Positions 37,077-48,858 of a stretch of 64,000 nucleotides of DNA are shown piece by piece (the stretch's first letter is position 1; the number at the start of each line of letters is the position of its first letter). Below the pieces are notes generated by a model. The model did not search any database. It was given only the letters and a program-made list of their open reading frames with translations, and had not been told where the DNA came from. The stretch is from positions 1 to 64,000 of the forward strand of contig ML769582.1 of assembly GCA_009733575.1 (NCBI GenBank), in the 5' to 3' direction. Source of the DNA: Gymnopus androsaceus JB14 (lineage: Eukaryota; Basidiomycota; Agaricomycetes; Agaricales; Omphalotaceae). The position numbers and the translations under genes were made by a program.

Positions 37077-38170
37077 TTACTTGTAAACCAACCATTTCAC
37101 CTCGTTCTCCATGTTACGTCCCCAGACAGCTGATATCAATAATTTTAGTTGCTGACTATCAAGAAGGTTTCTTGTCATTTCAATAATCCTTAGGCATGCC
37201 TCTTTGCTCTTCTCAGTTTCTTTATTCATTCCTAAAGTCAATGTCAACATTACTATTCTGCAAATGAAACTAACATCCTTACCACCAACAGTGCAAAACC
37301 CCTTGGATTTATCCATTACCAATTGTTTACTGAGCTGAGTTGTGAAATCTTTGATAAATTTGGCAGTTTTTATGCTAGTTTCATGACGGTTTTTCCTGCG
37401 CTCCCAAGCTGTATTACCTGATGTTTCTTCAGCCTGGAATTTATTGGCAAGGCAATCCTCTTTTGTAAGGACTACCAAGAGAGGTACTGTCCCAGAACAA
37501 CATACTCAATGCTGTATTTCCTCTGATAAAGCAAGAGTACAGACCTCCTTGATGTTTGCAAGTTTGAATAAAATCTCTCTCTGCTTCAACAGGGTCACGA
37601 CTGTCATCTAGAGGAACACAGAGCCTAAAGGAGACAATGTTAATATAATTTGGCCCAGTAAAAAACCAAACCTACCATATCATATGCAGCTGTGTTTGCA
37701 CCTTTCCGCCGGTAGATCGTCCTTGTACAAATTCATACAAGGTCTTCAAGTCATTAGAGTCCCCTGCCTCCAGACCACGAGAATCATGAAAAACGAATCC
37801 AGGACAAGAACGAAAGCGGATTTCTTCATTAATATTATGTTCTCCGCGCTACCAAAACCCATAAATGTCTGACTGTAGCAAGGAATACAACAACCTACTT
37901 CAATCTCACCCCGGATATGCTGTACAATATAATTAATCACATTGTTGATACAGTGTAAGTGGAATGGAAACATACATTTGGGGATAACAGTACACCATTG
38001 CGATACACTTGGGCAGCCTCCATTGATTCACCTGCAATACGTTCAAGGATTGATGTTTTCCCTGCATTAGCCCGGCCCAAAATGAGCACTCGGAAACTCA
38101 ATCTCCTCATCCGCCAAAAGGCAAGATCTTCCTGGGGTTCAAACCCATCATTGAGGATGGTAGATGCCAT
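37077..38170 (-). CDS. P-loop GTPase (AIG1/septin-like fold class), 5 exons, divergent from copy 2 GTPase
   Basis: Minus-strand exons 38170-37976, 37919-37899, 37848-37676, 37624-37545 and 37486-37077 sum to 292 codons. Introns are 50-58 bp. Walker A is GRANAGKTS at residues 32-39, preceded by LSFRVLIL. The G3 motif DSRG at 94-97 is followed by LEAGD. WLCVPLDDSRDP corresponds to the strand after switch II. The G4 motif is TKED at 164-167 in VVLTKEDC. This belongs to the same broad group of agaricomycete G-domain proteins as the plus-strand GTPase but is a different subfamily with about 20% shared motif positions. The C-terminal half is helical. It is absent from copy 1 of the duplication, so it was probably inserted into copy 2. 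It shares a 296-bp divergent upstream region with the neighbour at 38467. Confidence 0.8.
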
Positions 38171-38466
38171 GCTGGTCCCTGATCAAGGTTTGAGGAAGAA
38201 TCCTCATGATATTTGACTCTTTATGCGATACTGACATGCAGACAGCATAAATCCCTCAACCACTCTCTCACACTCGTGAGAACTCAATGTACTTACCTAT
38301 ATTATATAGGTATGTAAGTCTTATATATACTTACTTAGCTTGTGACAACCATGTACATGTGGCGACACTGCAATCGATATTAAGCTGTAATCGATATTAA
38401 CCTGCGATTGATAAGAATCCAGTCTGAACCGACTCGGATAAGGTCAAGGTTTTGATTCTTACCTTC
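38171..38466. promoter_or_regulatory. divergent intergenic region between two GTPase genes
   Basis: The start codons of the two GTPases are 296 bp apart on opposite strands, so this should hold both promoters. It contains an imperfect palindrome at 38291-38318 (ACTTACCTATA / TATAGGTATGTAAGT). It also holds three consecutive 17-bp direct repeats at 38368-38418 (CTGCAATCGATATTAAG and two variants). These could be protein-binding sites; that is inference. Confidence 0.5.
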
Positions 38467-40462
38467 ATGGATAACGATCAGCTTATTCCTGAAACCGACA
38501 TTCTCAGACAAGAATGTCCCCGGTAAGTCTGTTCTTTCAACTTTTGAAGATTGTGTTATTCAAGAGCCTTCCTGAAGAGCACGAATACTCGTCATTGGCA
38601 AGGTGACGAATATTCTTTTCCTCCTAATCAATCCATCTCAATCGATCCTCAGTCTGGCGCTGGAAAATCTGCCCTGATCAATAGGGTCTTTGGAATTCCA
38701 GACCAGGCTGTTACGGTAGGCCTCATCATCTTGGTTTTCCCTTCTACTTATATCGTTTTCGAAGAACATTTCTCACCGATCTCACGGTGTGCACGACATT
38801 GAGAAAGAACTTACCTGGAAGTCTAACAAGCATGTTGTAATCCGTGACTCGGAGGGTTTCGAGCACGGCGATGATGGGAAGAGGAAGATAGTGGAACAGT
38901 TTGTGGAAGATAGATTGCAAATGGTGAAGCTCGCTGAGAGATTGCATGCCATTTGGTGAGTGAAACATTTCTAATAACTAGCTAGTCTTTTCGAACTTCT
39001 GTTTTCTCAGGGTGTGTCTAGAAATACCTTGGTCAAACGGGCGACTCCTTGATCGTGGTATTGAGCAATTCTTGGAGTCCATCTCAGGCCGTGGTTAGTC
39101 ATTTTCTTAATCAATTTTCGACCATTATTAATCTGTAAATTTACATCCAGCCCCTGTCGTTGTGGTTTTTACAAAGCTTGACCTACTAGAGGAAAAAGTA
39201 GAAAGTGAACTTGATGATGCAGAGTCGTCCTTGGATGATGATGCATTTGAGATGAGGGCCAAAGAAGAGGTCGACTCCGCCCTTGAGGAACTTTGCTATA
39301 TTCCCTTCAAGCGAAAAATCAATCATGATTATCCCTTCATCGCGGTATCAAGTATGTCATATCCTTGCAATTTTTTCCGCACATTGTTGACCTAGTCACA
39401 TAGACCTGGAGCGCCACGCAGACCGAATCGGGAAGCTCGTGAAGTTGACTTTGGAAAAGTGTGACGTCGAGAGTGCCTGGGTAGCTGTAGCAATCTCTCA
39501 GCGCGCCGAAGCAGTGCTAAATATCAAGGCGTCAACGAGGTATGTTCTGCACCCAGAAATCAACTTGAAGTCATTGAATTTTGCACATCATTAGGATTGG
39601 AAGAAAGCGCAAGTTATTTGCTCTAAAACCAAAGATGTTTTCATGAATTGACTTTATGTGTACCTAGGCTACTGGAGAGGACTTTTCTCCGACGTTTTCA
39701 TTGGGCTCTCAGTCCAAAAGCTGATAACAGTCCTTCGGAAAGATATTGTAACGGTCTGGAATCTGATTGACAGTGCTGAGGTACTGGATATCCTCCATTA
39801 CGTATGATGAAGTCTGAGAAATATGTCCCGAGCATCTTGTGTCTGACAGCTTCCTTGAACGGTTGGCTGTTCTCGTGGAGGATCTGGCTTTCAGTACTTC
39901 GTAAGCCCATGTAATGCAATTTTGCTAATGACTCATTACCTCCAACAGACAACCCGAAGAATCATATCATCTCACAAGCCGAGCAGTGAATGCTATCGTT
40001 AATAACCCCACTGTCTTTCCTGTGACTGTCCCTGTAGCTGTGGTTGTATTCCTTGCCGAGTGGGTTTTAAGCTCGTATAAAAAGACGTAAGTACTCTCTC
40101 AGCACAACTACACTACTGACAATAATTGCAGGAAAGAATCCCTGCGTTGCCTCATGGGGTTTATCATTGACCTGACGCTTGTTATGGATGCTCTCTTTTA
40201 CCTTACGAGAGACCGGACGGCGGTCTCCATTCGCCATATCAACCAAGCTATCGCTTTTTTCAAGAGTCGGAAAGCCAGAGTACATGACGAGATCAGAACC
40301 TGGGTTGGCCAGCTGTCTTCAGCTTTGAGCCATCTCAACCCAGACAATGCAGTGACGAAGATTGGCGATATCATCGAAAAGCATTGTATTAATCCGGAGG
40401 AAGGATGCCCGATTGAAGCTTCTGACGACGAGTGGGTATCACTTGAAAGTTTGAGACAATAG
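38467..40462 (+). CDS. P-loop GTPase, copy 2, intact, 12 exons
   Basis: Exons 38467-38522, 38578-38602, 38653-38715, 38765-38955, 39011-39093, 39151-39351, 39404-39539, 39595-39608, 39668-39780, 39833-39900, 39949-40086 and 40132-40462 sum to 472 codons. Walker A (GKSGAGKS, residues 26-33) follows the strand ARILVI. The effector region DIEKELTWKSNKHVVIRDSE is followed by the G3-like EGFEHG, and TKLD (G4) lies at 146-149. The C-terminal half has the hydrophobic segment FPVTVPVAVVVFLAEWVL and LMGFIIDLTLVMDALFYL. The family is common in agaricomycetes, and I know no assigned function. Exon 8 is only 14 bp and its donor is GC (GCAAGT), giving a GC-AG intron (39609-39667). This is the functional partner of the broken copy at 31409-33283. 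Confidence 0.85.
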
Positions 40463-40870
40463 GGGCAAACCAGGATCGAAGAAATTACCGGTACCAAAAA
40501 TAAGTCTTTTATACTGTTTGTACAATGTGCACAGAATTTAGGATTTAAGTTCGAAGGTTTGAAAATTTGGCCACCAACTGCCCTCATCTTTTTCCTATCA
40601 ATAACCCGGCGACGGCATTTCCGCATGTATAATAGGCTGAGCAAGCAGCGCGAGAATGAGTAGCCTAGTACCCAGAACCGAAGGGTGTCCCTGAAACCTC
40701 ATTCTGGCAAGTTAGATTCAATGAAGAGCCTTAGGATTGCGCTGATCGGTGTTGTATTACTCGGTTGGGGAAAAGCGTGGAGAGCAGGAACGTTGCATCG
40801 GTCTCGCAGTTGAAGAGGCCTCGGAGGATAGGGGATGGCAGCAAAGTACCGAGAGGAGCATAAACTATAG

Positions 40871-41586
40871 TTATGACGTTAATTTTCACGGAAAATTCTA
40901 CTCCTACTCAATTTCCTACTTTCTCGGCTTATTCTTACATCAAAACGTACTCCATTGGTGTGAATCTACTCAGTTTTTGTGAAAGTACTCTAAATTTTGT
41001 ATTTCCATTGCAATATACCAATTTACTGAGCCTTCTAATTAGTTTTACAATGTGGCAACACTGAGGCTAGGATTTTCGGTGTCGGCCGGGACTTGGTGGT
41101 GGAAATGGAGTGCCCATGGGCGCTCTTTGCGATAATACTTAATATTTACCATTACCGACACTCTCTTGTGGGTTTTGAATTATTGAATGATTTCCTCTTC
41201 TCCTGATTCAGTGTGCCAGTGACTTGCGAGCTAGAAAAGAGTTCAAAGAATTATTCAAAGGGCACACCTTCAGGAAATGCGCTCACATTGGGCTGGCACT
41301 CACTGGAACAATATCAGCTAGGAGATGGTATGTATGGCGCGATGCGCGACGCGCTGACGCGAAGTGTCATATATGTCACCAGTGCTCATAATATCTTGGG
41401 GGCGGGAGCGGCCAGATGCCCCTCATTCCGGAGATTTCCTCCGAAAAAGGACTTCTAGCTGACTTGTAGAGTAGGGATGTATTGTAGAAATGTCAGCGGA
41501 GTAGGTAGACAGAGTAGGATGTATAGTAAATGGAGTACGCTCCATCAAAGTAACGGGCAGAATATTCCGTGAAATCTACCGTCATA
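40871..41586. mobile_element. 716-bp MITE-like insertion with TIRs and TATAG target duplication
   Basis: Copy 1 of the duplication reads AACTATAG then CAGTTGTGGC without interruption (about 33673-33690). Copy 2 has this insert between TATAG (40866-40870) and a second TATAG (41587-41591), so copy 1 is the empty site. The ends are inverted repeats: TTATGACGTTAATTTTCACG at the left, and the reverse complement of the right end reads TATGACGGTAGATTTCACGG. No transposase is encoded, so it is a non-autonomous DNA element. The superfamily is not certain. Confidence 0.75.
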
Positions 41587-41745
41587 TATAGTAGTTGTGG
41601 CTTTCGTGGTCCAGTCGCTATGTAATAATCTTGGTAATAGGCTGGTATAACGCAGTGGTGAAAAGATGAAAGCAGCTACTACTAGCGCTTGAAGCAAGCT
41701 CACGTTTTGGCGCTTGTACTGCCTATTTTGAACCTGAACGTCCAC

Positions 41746-42667
41746 CAGCTTTCACCGGGGGCATTGGCCGAGGCATCTGACCGCTACATGAGTTCATCTC
41801 ACCATGAAACTCACCATGAAACTCACTTGAAGCTCATGACACGACTGTCGTAATAGAATTATATTAAGATCTAAAAGTTTGCATCACCGATCTTGCAAAG
41901 TGGGCCTTTTGAATGGATTCTTTGAGGACACAAAGAACCAAAGCGCTTGCATCTTGCAACATGCCCGACAAAGAGATTTATTTAATATCAGAGTGTCAAT
42001 GGGTCTTGAACCCCAATGAATCCAGCGCGCACAATGAATCTAGTGAGCACAGAATCCCGCCAAATCCAGCGCATGTAGCGCTTTGGCCAGTGCCGGGTGC
42101 CGGGCGCCCAGAGCTGAGCGCCCATTCATGTCACGAGGTCATTAGTCACCGTCAAACGTTGTGCGTGACATTTTTGACCATGAAGAACATCTCATCGGTA
42201 AGCCTTATCGTTGTGCTGCTAGACGTATATAGAACTATAAAATGAATGTCTGACCATTAAAAGGGCTTAAGGCTGCAAACGAGCTTTGAAGTGAAAAAAT
42301 ACCGGGAGAGTCCATGTCGGAATGAAGAAGCCCGACAACATAGATTATCGTTCTCCGACGTCATGACTGTTTGCATGGTTTACTCTTGCACTGGTCTACA
42401 TCTCTTTTACGCTGCGCAACACAACACTACACGCAAAACGCTGGGCGTCGTCTAGTCTTTTCACCGGAATCTGAAGGAAGAAATCGACTTTTGGCCCAGG
42501 CAGACAGATACGAAAAAGCGTACCAATTATTATCAATATGGTGCCCCACACCCACAGACCATCTTCACCAGTCCTCATTGACCAAGACTTGCAGCAGCTG
42601 TATGACCAAGTCTGGCCTCGATGTTATTCGTCGCCTAGGTAAAGACACGGAGCCAGGGGTCGTCAGT
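41746..42667. other. no recognisable gene
   Basis: Between the duplicated unit and the Rho GEF relic. Open frames at 41913-42245 and 42371-42640 lack motifs. If the Rho GEF ever had DEP and DH domains here, I cannot see them. Confidence 0.4.
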
Positions 42668-45201
42668 GCGAAGAGCAAGGTCGAATTGTGGCGATACAAC
42701 GAGGGTTTGGTGTTTAAACAGGGAGAGTGGATCGATATGGATCTGTTGGACCCCAGCAGAAGTATGATTCATTCAGGCAAGCTGTTGAGACAGACAGACG
42801 GCTTGGAGTGGAGTGGGTGGACGGAGCTGTGTTGCTCTTTGATAATTATCGTGTTTCCGTTTTTCAACGCTAGCTTCACCGACCATACCAATAGTGGTCC
42901 TCACCAAACCCAAAGAGCGAGATGACGGGACAAAATATCACGTCAACCGTAGAGTGAGTGTGGCTTACTTGTACTACCTCCCTTGCTAAGCTCTTATTTC
43001 TTTTAGCCAATACCTCCAGACCTTTTGACGATCGACAGTCTTACTGAACCTCCAGTTCAGCGAAGTACTGGTCCCGGGCTTCTAAGGGGTCTACGCTCAC
43101 AAGGAGGAGGATCGGTTGGCCAAGGGCAAGCGCAGGCCATGAGGTATCTAATAGCGTCTCAAACGACCTCCTTGCTTCTCCCGTCGATTCACCCTCGGAC
43201 TCCGCTTCCTCCCGCCTCGTCTACCCGATAACGCTACACCACCTCGGCCGCACCACACCTCAAACATCTTCTGCCTTCCCAACTACCGCATTAACTACTC
43301 CTTCCGCTTCTAGTTCAACTAGATCTCAACAAAAGCCCCCGCCGAATATCATCCTCTACGCGGAATCAGCTGCTGCAAGCGCAGAATGGGGAGCCAAGTT
43401 ACAAGATGCTCTAGGCGTACGCCGGGTTGTACAGGCGAGCAATACGGTGTTTGAAGTGGAGATATTGAGTGGAGATACGTTCCTACCTCCCGCGGGCGTT
43501 GGCGGGGCCAGCGGGGGAGCAGGTGGAGGCGTGTTGGGTGGCCGGAGTCAGGATGGGATGATTACAGGCAAAGTTACATGTTCTGTTCCCTTCAGTGAGT
43601 GCTTACCCTGGATAATATTCCCGTTGACTAATATATTTGCTTAGACACCGCGGATGGGAGTTTGGTTGCTGTTGGGTGTGCCGAGGGGGTTTGGATTGGG
43701 TTTAGACATGATCCAAAGTGTAAGTTACTGCCGCGCAGTTGGATGTTTTCACTGATGATTTTATAGCTATGCGACGGGTTCTGCATCTTAAACTCGTCAC
43801 ACAATGTGTGATGTTGGAAGACTATGGGATCTTCCTGGTGACAAGGTTTGTGATATAGTTCAGATGTTCTCAGAGTGATACCAATAATCCAATTTCACAG
43901 TCACTATTTGCATATCATATTGAAGCTCTCGTTCCTTCCTCACCATCAGCCAACACTTCCTCGCAGGTTCCGCAAAAGCTCAATGGTAGCAAGGACGTGC
44001 ATTTCTTTACTGTCGGAACATTACATGGGAGAACGCTCATTTATATGAAAAAGAGAGGGGTAAGCGTGCAACCACTCAACTTTTTGCCACTTGACTTATT
44101 CCATCCCTGAGGGATGGAAGATCCCTCCACCAGCTTGATAGCATTTTCCGTGTCCTTGAGCCTGTCAGCGAAAAGATTAACGAGCGGGCCAAGGCACCCT
44201 CTGGGCTTGCTTCGAGGTTGTTTGTCCGATCTCCCAGGTCCGAGTGGTTCAAGATCTATAGGGTATGCTAAATTTGGACATCTTCATAAATCATTGTTGA
44301 ATGTGATTTTTAGGATTTCTTCTTACCGTCAGAGTCATACAACCTCATCTTCTTGAAGGATCTGAATGATTATGTCTCATTCTTTCACCATTGTCAGTTT
44401 TCCTAACAACGTGATTCAGCTTCAAGAGTGTAACAATCCCGGGACTGCAAAGAGATGAGCCCAGATCAGCTTATCTTGCCAAACGCTGCGAGTCATGTTG
44501 TCCGATAGGGATGTTCAAGTCAGGGGAGGATGAATTCCTGCTGTGTTACACTGGTACACGGACATTTGGCAGTCATAATCCCTGTTCTAATTTTCTTTTT
44601 TCCAGAATTTGGAGTTTATGTCGACAAGCATGGTGACCTCAATCGCGCCGCGGGAACAATCGAGTGGGAAGGTACTGCAGAACGCGTCGCTTTGCACGCA
44701 CCCTATGTCCCCCTTTTCGACCCTCGTTTCATCAAAGTCTGCCATCTTGAGACTGGACGTCTAGCGCAAATTATTCCCGGAAATGATATCCGATGTACCT
44801 GGGATGGGCGAGGCATCAGTTCCCTCAATGCTTCTTCACCGTCCGCGCAGACCATGTCATTCGTTGACGGCCGAGCCGAGCCCCTCAACCAGGATGCTCA
44901 GGTACACACTGTCATGAATGCCCCCGAGGTTGTAGGCGGACCCAGAACTCACGCTGTTGTTCAGCAATTGTCTGAGCTTCTCCCTACAGTCCCGCTCTTC
45001 CTCTCCGAGTCACCACCGGAGGCTGCGGGCAACAACTCTAACAGTTCTGGAAGCTACTCGGGCGGAGCGTCCGTATATTCGGGTTCGGGTTCTGGTTCGT
45101 CTGGCGTTGCAGGACCATCAGGCTCGCGACTGTCCGTTTTGCAATATTCGAATGCCCCATCACCTCCACAGCTCAGAAACTCGCCGTCGTGGAGGTCGTG
45201 A
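42668..45201 (+). pseudogene. Rho GEF (ROM1/ROM2-type), PH and citron-homology part, disrupted
   Basis: Plus-strand pieces match the C-terminal two thirds of a fungal Rho1 guanine-nucleotide exchange factor. The PH domain has SKVELWRYNEG, MDLLDPSRSMIHSGKLLRQT and then VLTKPKERDDGTKYHVNRR. The citron-homology (CNH) domain has GKVTCSVPF, GCAEGVWIGFRHDPKSMRR, KLNGSKDVHFF, LEPVSEKINERAKAP, GVYVDKHGDLNRAAGTIEWE and LETGRLAQIIPGND. It ends with a Ser/Gly-rich tail at 45201. Lesions are a frame change in the PH domain (near 42828), before the LLFDNY strand, and a missing strand between FLK and FKSVTIP near 44360-44420. The DEP and DH domains that give such proteins their exchange activity are not found upstream. 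This is therefore a 5'-truncated relic. Confidence 0.7.
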
Positions 45202-46768
45202 TGATCGTGATCTAATACCTTTTGTATCTATCTTAAAAATTGTAGACGTATAATGCACATAGTACCATACCTGGACAGACTGTACTATTGCCTGCCTAGT
45301 AGCGGGCCAGACTGGGTAGTGGGCCATCATGCAGCTACAGACTGCAAAACACATTGAACATAAAAGTTGTGGTATACATCATGTAGAAGCAGCCTCAGAC
45401 CGTCCTCTGAACATCAGTTGGCAGCGAGAGGACAGCCAGAAGCGGAGCGACAGATCAATTGCCGGCGGGACCTGGTGTAATCGTGGGATTTTCTTAATTT
45501 CTCAAGCAATCCTTTCAAATAATTCGAGTTGTATCAAACATCGTTCATTCTCTTGCATTTATGGCACATCCAAACGCTTCCTTAGGCCATTTAGGACAAA
45601 ATGAAACATTTCTGTCAAGCTTAATGTGAGATTTTATCGAAATGTACGCCCATAACTTTTGGGTTGTGAATTGTAATCTGTGCCCGAGGCTGCTCCCCAT
45701 ATCTCCTCAATGGCGCGCATGAATCCCACTGAACTTGGGCTAGACGATACGGTATGTCCCTCAAGGCTTCTGGTGGATGGAATAATCTTTCTAATTTTTT
45801 TTGTCTCTTCAGGATCGTGTTTGTTGTTGATCTCGATTGAAATTTTCCATTCTTGCGTAACATTGAATATCCAAAGCTGTAGCAGTCACAGCTCGAGTCT
45901 GGGATACTGGTGTGTTGCCACTGTGCTGCCCTTACTCTTTAGCACTGATTCGAGGCTTCTGCTTCATTGCCCGACCACACATGGACAGTACATCATGACC
46001 TTCTCGTATTCTCGCCCCCTACTACATCCTAACTGTTGTGCATTTACATACTCTGGGCAGTCTTTCAAGGCTCTAGATGACTCCCTGACATCTAATAATA
46101 CCTTCTTGCCAACATCTACCTTGAATATCATCATCGCTTGCCATTCCCAGTCATCCAAGCTGATTGTCGACTTTTGGGGTATTTTTAATGTAATTTGGTC
46201 TCAGATAGACTTACTATAGCAATAAACTTATATTTAAGGTTGATTGAGCATGTAACAAGCCTTTCTGAGCCTCGTAGTCGATGCCAACGTCGAGACGATG
46301 CATTGCGGGCATGTTTTGGACAAATGGCCCGGTTCCCGGTCATTACCCTGTTTTGGACCCGCCGCCATAAAATATTTATATCGGATCAAGTTCACCTCCA
46401 ATCCCTTCAAAATTATGCTCAGTTTCTTCGTAGAATGTGTGCACACAATCTTGACACCATAATGCATGAAGGCAGTCAAACTGTGTCATGGAATAACTCA
46501 AAACATACTTAGGTGGCCCACTACTGGGCACCCAATAGTACGTACTTTGTAATACTTGCTTTGATTGAATTCATTTATTTCATGCTCGTTGCGATATACC
46601 TTCAAGATGCAAGCATTCGAATCCAGTGTGGTATATACGAAGAAGGCTACAAGTGCTACAGTCCGATGTCTGAAGAAGCAGAAAACAGGCAAATCATGTC
46701 ATTACTGTAGAACTAATATTAATCGAAAGAAGGTCATATATATATTAAATGTAAAAGTGTCCCATAAT
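45202..46768. other. no recognisable gene
   Basis: A 179-codon plus ORF at 45680-46219 is hydrophobic and Ser-rich without motifs and is probably spurious. I could not link it to any splice partner. Confidence 0.4.
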
Positions 46769-48858
46769 CTAAAATCTTCGCCGTCCATAATCCGGCGTAG
46801 TTGTACTCAACCGCGAATCTGAAGCATACGGATCTACATCCATGCTCATTCCATTCTCTCTTCTAGGCACGTCGTGGTACGGCGACGTCGGTGCAGTCAA
46901 TGCAACGTTACTCTGGTTCCACTCGGAACTCGTATTATATTCCTGATGATAATACGGGTCAGCAGTCAAGCCTTCTTTTGCACCAGCTGCTGCGCCTGCT
47001 CCCGCCGCAACACCACCATATCGAATATTGTAATTTCCGACGACTGGCGATTTCGCATCTCCCATTGCGTAGGTGTTGGGAGCACGGTTCGCAGCACGCC
47101 AACACCGAGAAACACAAATGCCAATAAGCGCACCAAGTACACCGAGAACTACGAGACCGCCGACAACGCTTCCTATGATGACACCAGTATGTGATGATGA
47201 GCTTGCGCTGTTGTCGGATCAAGAAGTGTTGGCGCCGCTGCCAGAGGCGTTTGAGAAGACGAGTACGCTAGCGGGGAGTTCGCTGGCGGTAGAAAGGGGT
47301 TGCGTTTCGACACCTCCAGTTCCAACAATGACAAAGGAGCCGTTGGAAGGAATCCCATTGACGACGACGAACACCATGGCGGGTCCAGGTTGATTGGGAG
47401 GCATCTGGGAGGCATGCATGGTGATGGTGCCATTATCATTTACCATGTAAGTGGTGTTGAGCTGAAGATAACGCTGCCCCATGTTCATGGCGTGTGTTGT
47501 CCATCCAGGACGAATAACCATTACAGTCGTGTTGGCAGCCGCATCGTTGGCGGAACCAGAATATGACGACGGAGGTATGGCTATGTCAAAGTATGAGCCA
47601 CCATATGAAAGAGTGGTAGGGGTACCGGTAGGGACAGGACGAGTGCTGGAAGAAAAATAGGATGGATGAAAGATTTCCGCCTCGTAAGTTGTGGGGAAGA
47701 CTGTTATAGTGTTCACATCGACATTAGGGTTGAGCCAGCGATAAGGACAGAAGCATCCGGGAGAAGGATGGCAGAGGAGTGGTATAAACGGGGAAGACTA
47801 GCTGCTTCGAGTCCGGCGTTTGACCAACGGCTACCGGAGTTGGCATCAGGATCGTAAATAGCAGGTGTTGACACTGGAGCTGCAGCCAACAACATCCCAT
47901 AGGGCATCTGGCCGTACTCCAAAGTCATGTCAGTGTTTTCTGAGTATCCCACAGTGCCATTCTCTCCTCCGTTGATGATTAACAGCTTGCCATTGGGTAA
48001 GATGATGAATTAGCCCATAGTACGAGGTTCAAGCATGTCATCATACGCAGGCGTGGAGCCATCGGTAGGTTCAGGAGTAAGACGCTGACAGTCAGCAGAG
48101 GCAGGATAATATAACGTGTCGATAACAGGCCACGAGTAATCCCCCCACTGTGAGTCAGTCATGTTTGAACCACCACAGAAGAGTACGGTGGGTGTATAGT
48201 TGTTGGCTGGAGTCAAAGGAAGCATGGCAACAGCACCAGAGGCAGGATATACACGGACAACTTCTCCAGGCATGTCGGGAAGGTCTCCGTGTTGGTTTCA
48301 GGATCCCAGAGCACTGCGAAAAGAAAAAAAATTATATAGAGAAAATTGAAATATTTGGATAGCTCACTCGTCGAGTAGTTGGCCTGAACAAGCATTTGTC
48401 CGTCAGCATGAGATATGTGTGGGCATACGCGTTCAAACCCAAAGTTTCGTATGTGGGTTCTGCAGCACCACCTTCGTACTCGGGGTCAGTGTTAGGGTAG
48501 TTCCTGTTGATATAACCTCCGTTGACGAAACCTCCAATGAGCACAACGGTACCATCAGCAAGAGCCTCAGCTGCAGAGTACCATCGTTCTTTCTGCATAG
48601 CGAGAACAGAAGGGTTGTCGAACCATGCGCATTCCGCTGAGGTGAAGTCGTCACCGTCAGTGCACGGATTGAGAATACGGATCGCATTTCGGCCATCGTA
48701 GTCCTGGTACGTCATATCCGTCCGTAGTGTTCGAACCAAGTTCGAACCAATGTTTCCTCCAACACCGACGGCGCCATTGCCACCAAAAGTCGCGTATGAG
48801 TCATTAGGTAGATGCATTCCGGATGCACAGAAGACGTTAGTGACGACTTCCATCGCAA
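46769..48858 (-). pseudogene. glyoxal oxidase (copper radical oxidase) with C-terminal membrane anchor, disrupted
   Basis: Minus-strand frames give most of a galactose/glyoxal-oxidase-type copper radical oxidase, which makes extracellular H2O2 for lignin breakdown. The residues that form the radical copper site are visible: Cys in NVFCASG, Tyr in KERWYSAAEAL, Tyr-His in RLYHSSAILLPD and His in WTTHAMNMGQR. A TM segment, TGVIIGSVVGGLVVLGVLGA, and a cytoplasmic tail follow. Five lesions are seen. One-base shortfalls occur near 48394, 48277 and 47730. RTMGQFIILPDG has CAA changed to TAA at about 48012, and a TGA lies before the membrane segment (47219-47221). The 5' end stops at 48858 without a signal peptide, next to a Tnp2 transposase gene. 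Confidence 0.75.

Larger units (their letters stand above)
33831..41745 (+). repeat. tandem segmental duplication, copy 2
   Basis: The second unit, interrupted by extra material: a 70-bp minisatellite and an unrelated GTPase gene at 36.1-38.4 kb, and a MITE-like element at 40.9-41.6 kb. Its kinase gene is decayed and its GTPase is intact, the reverse of copy 1. Confidence 0.8.

Noticed and set aside
45680..46219. 179-codon plus-strand ORF
   Set aside because: Hydrophobic and Ser/Leu-rich with no motif, no plausible introns, and sitting in otherwise non-coding DNA; probably a chance open frame.
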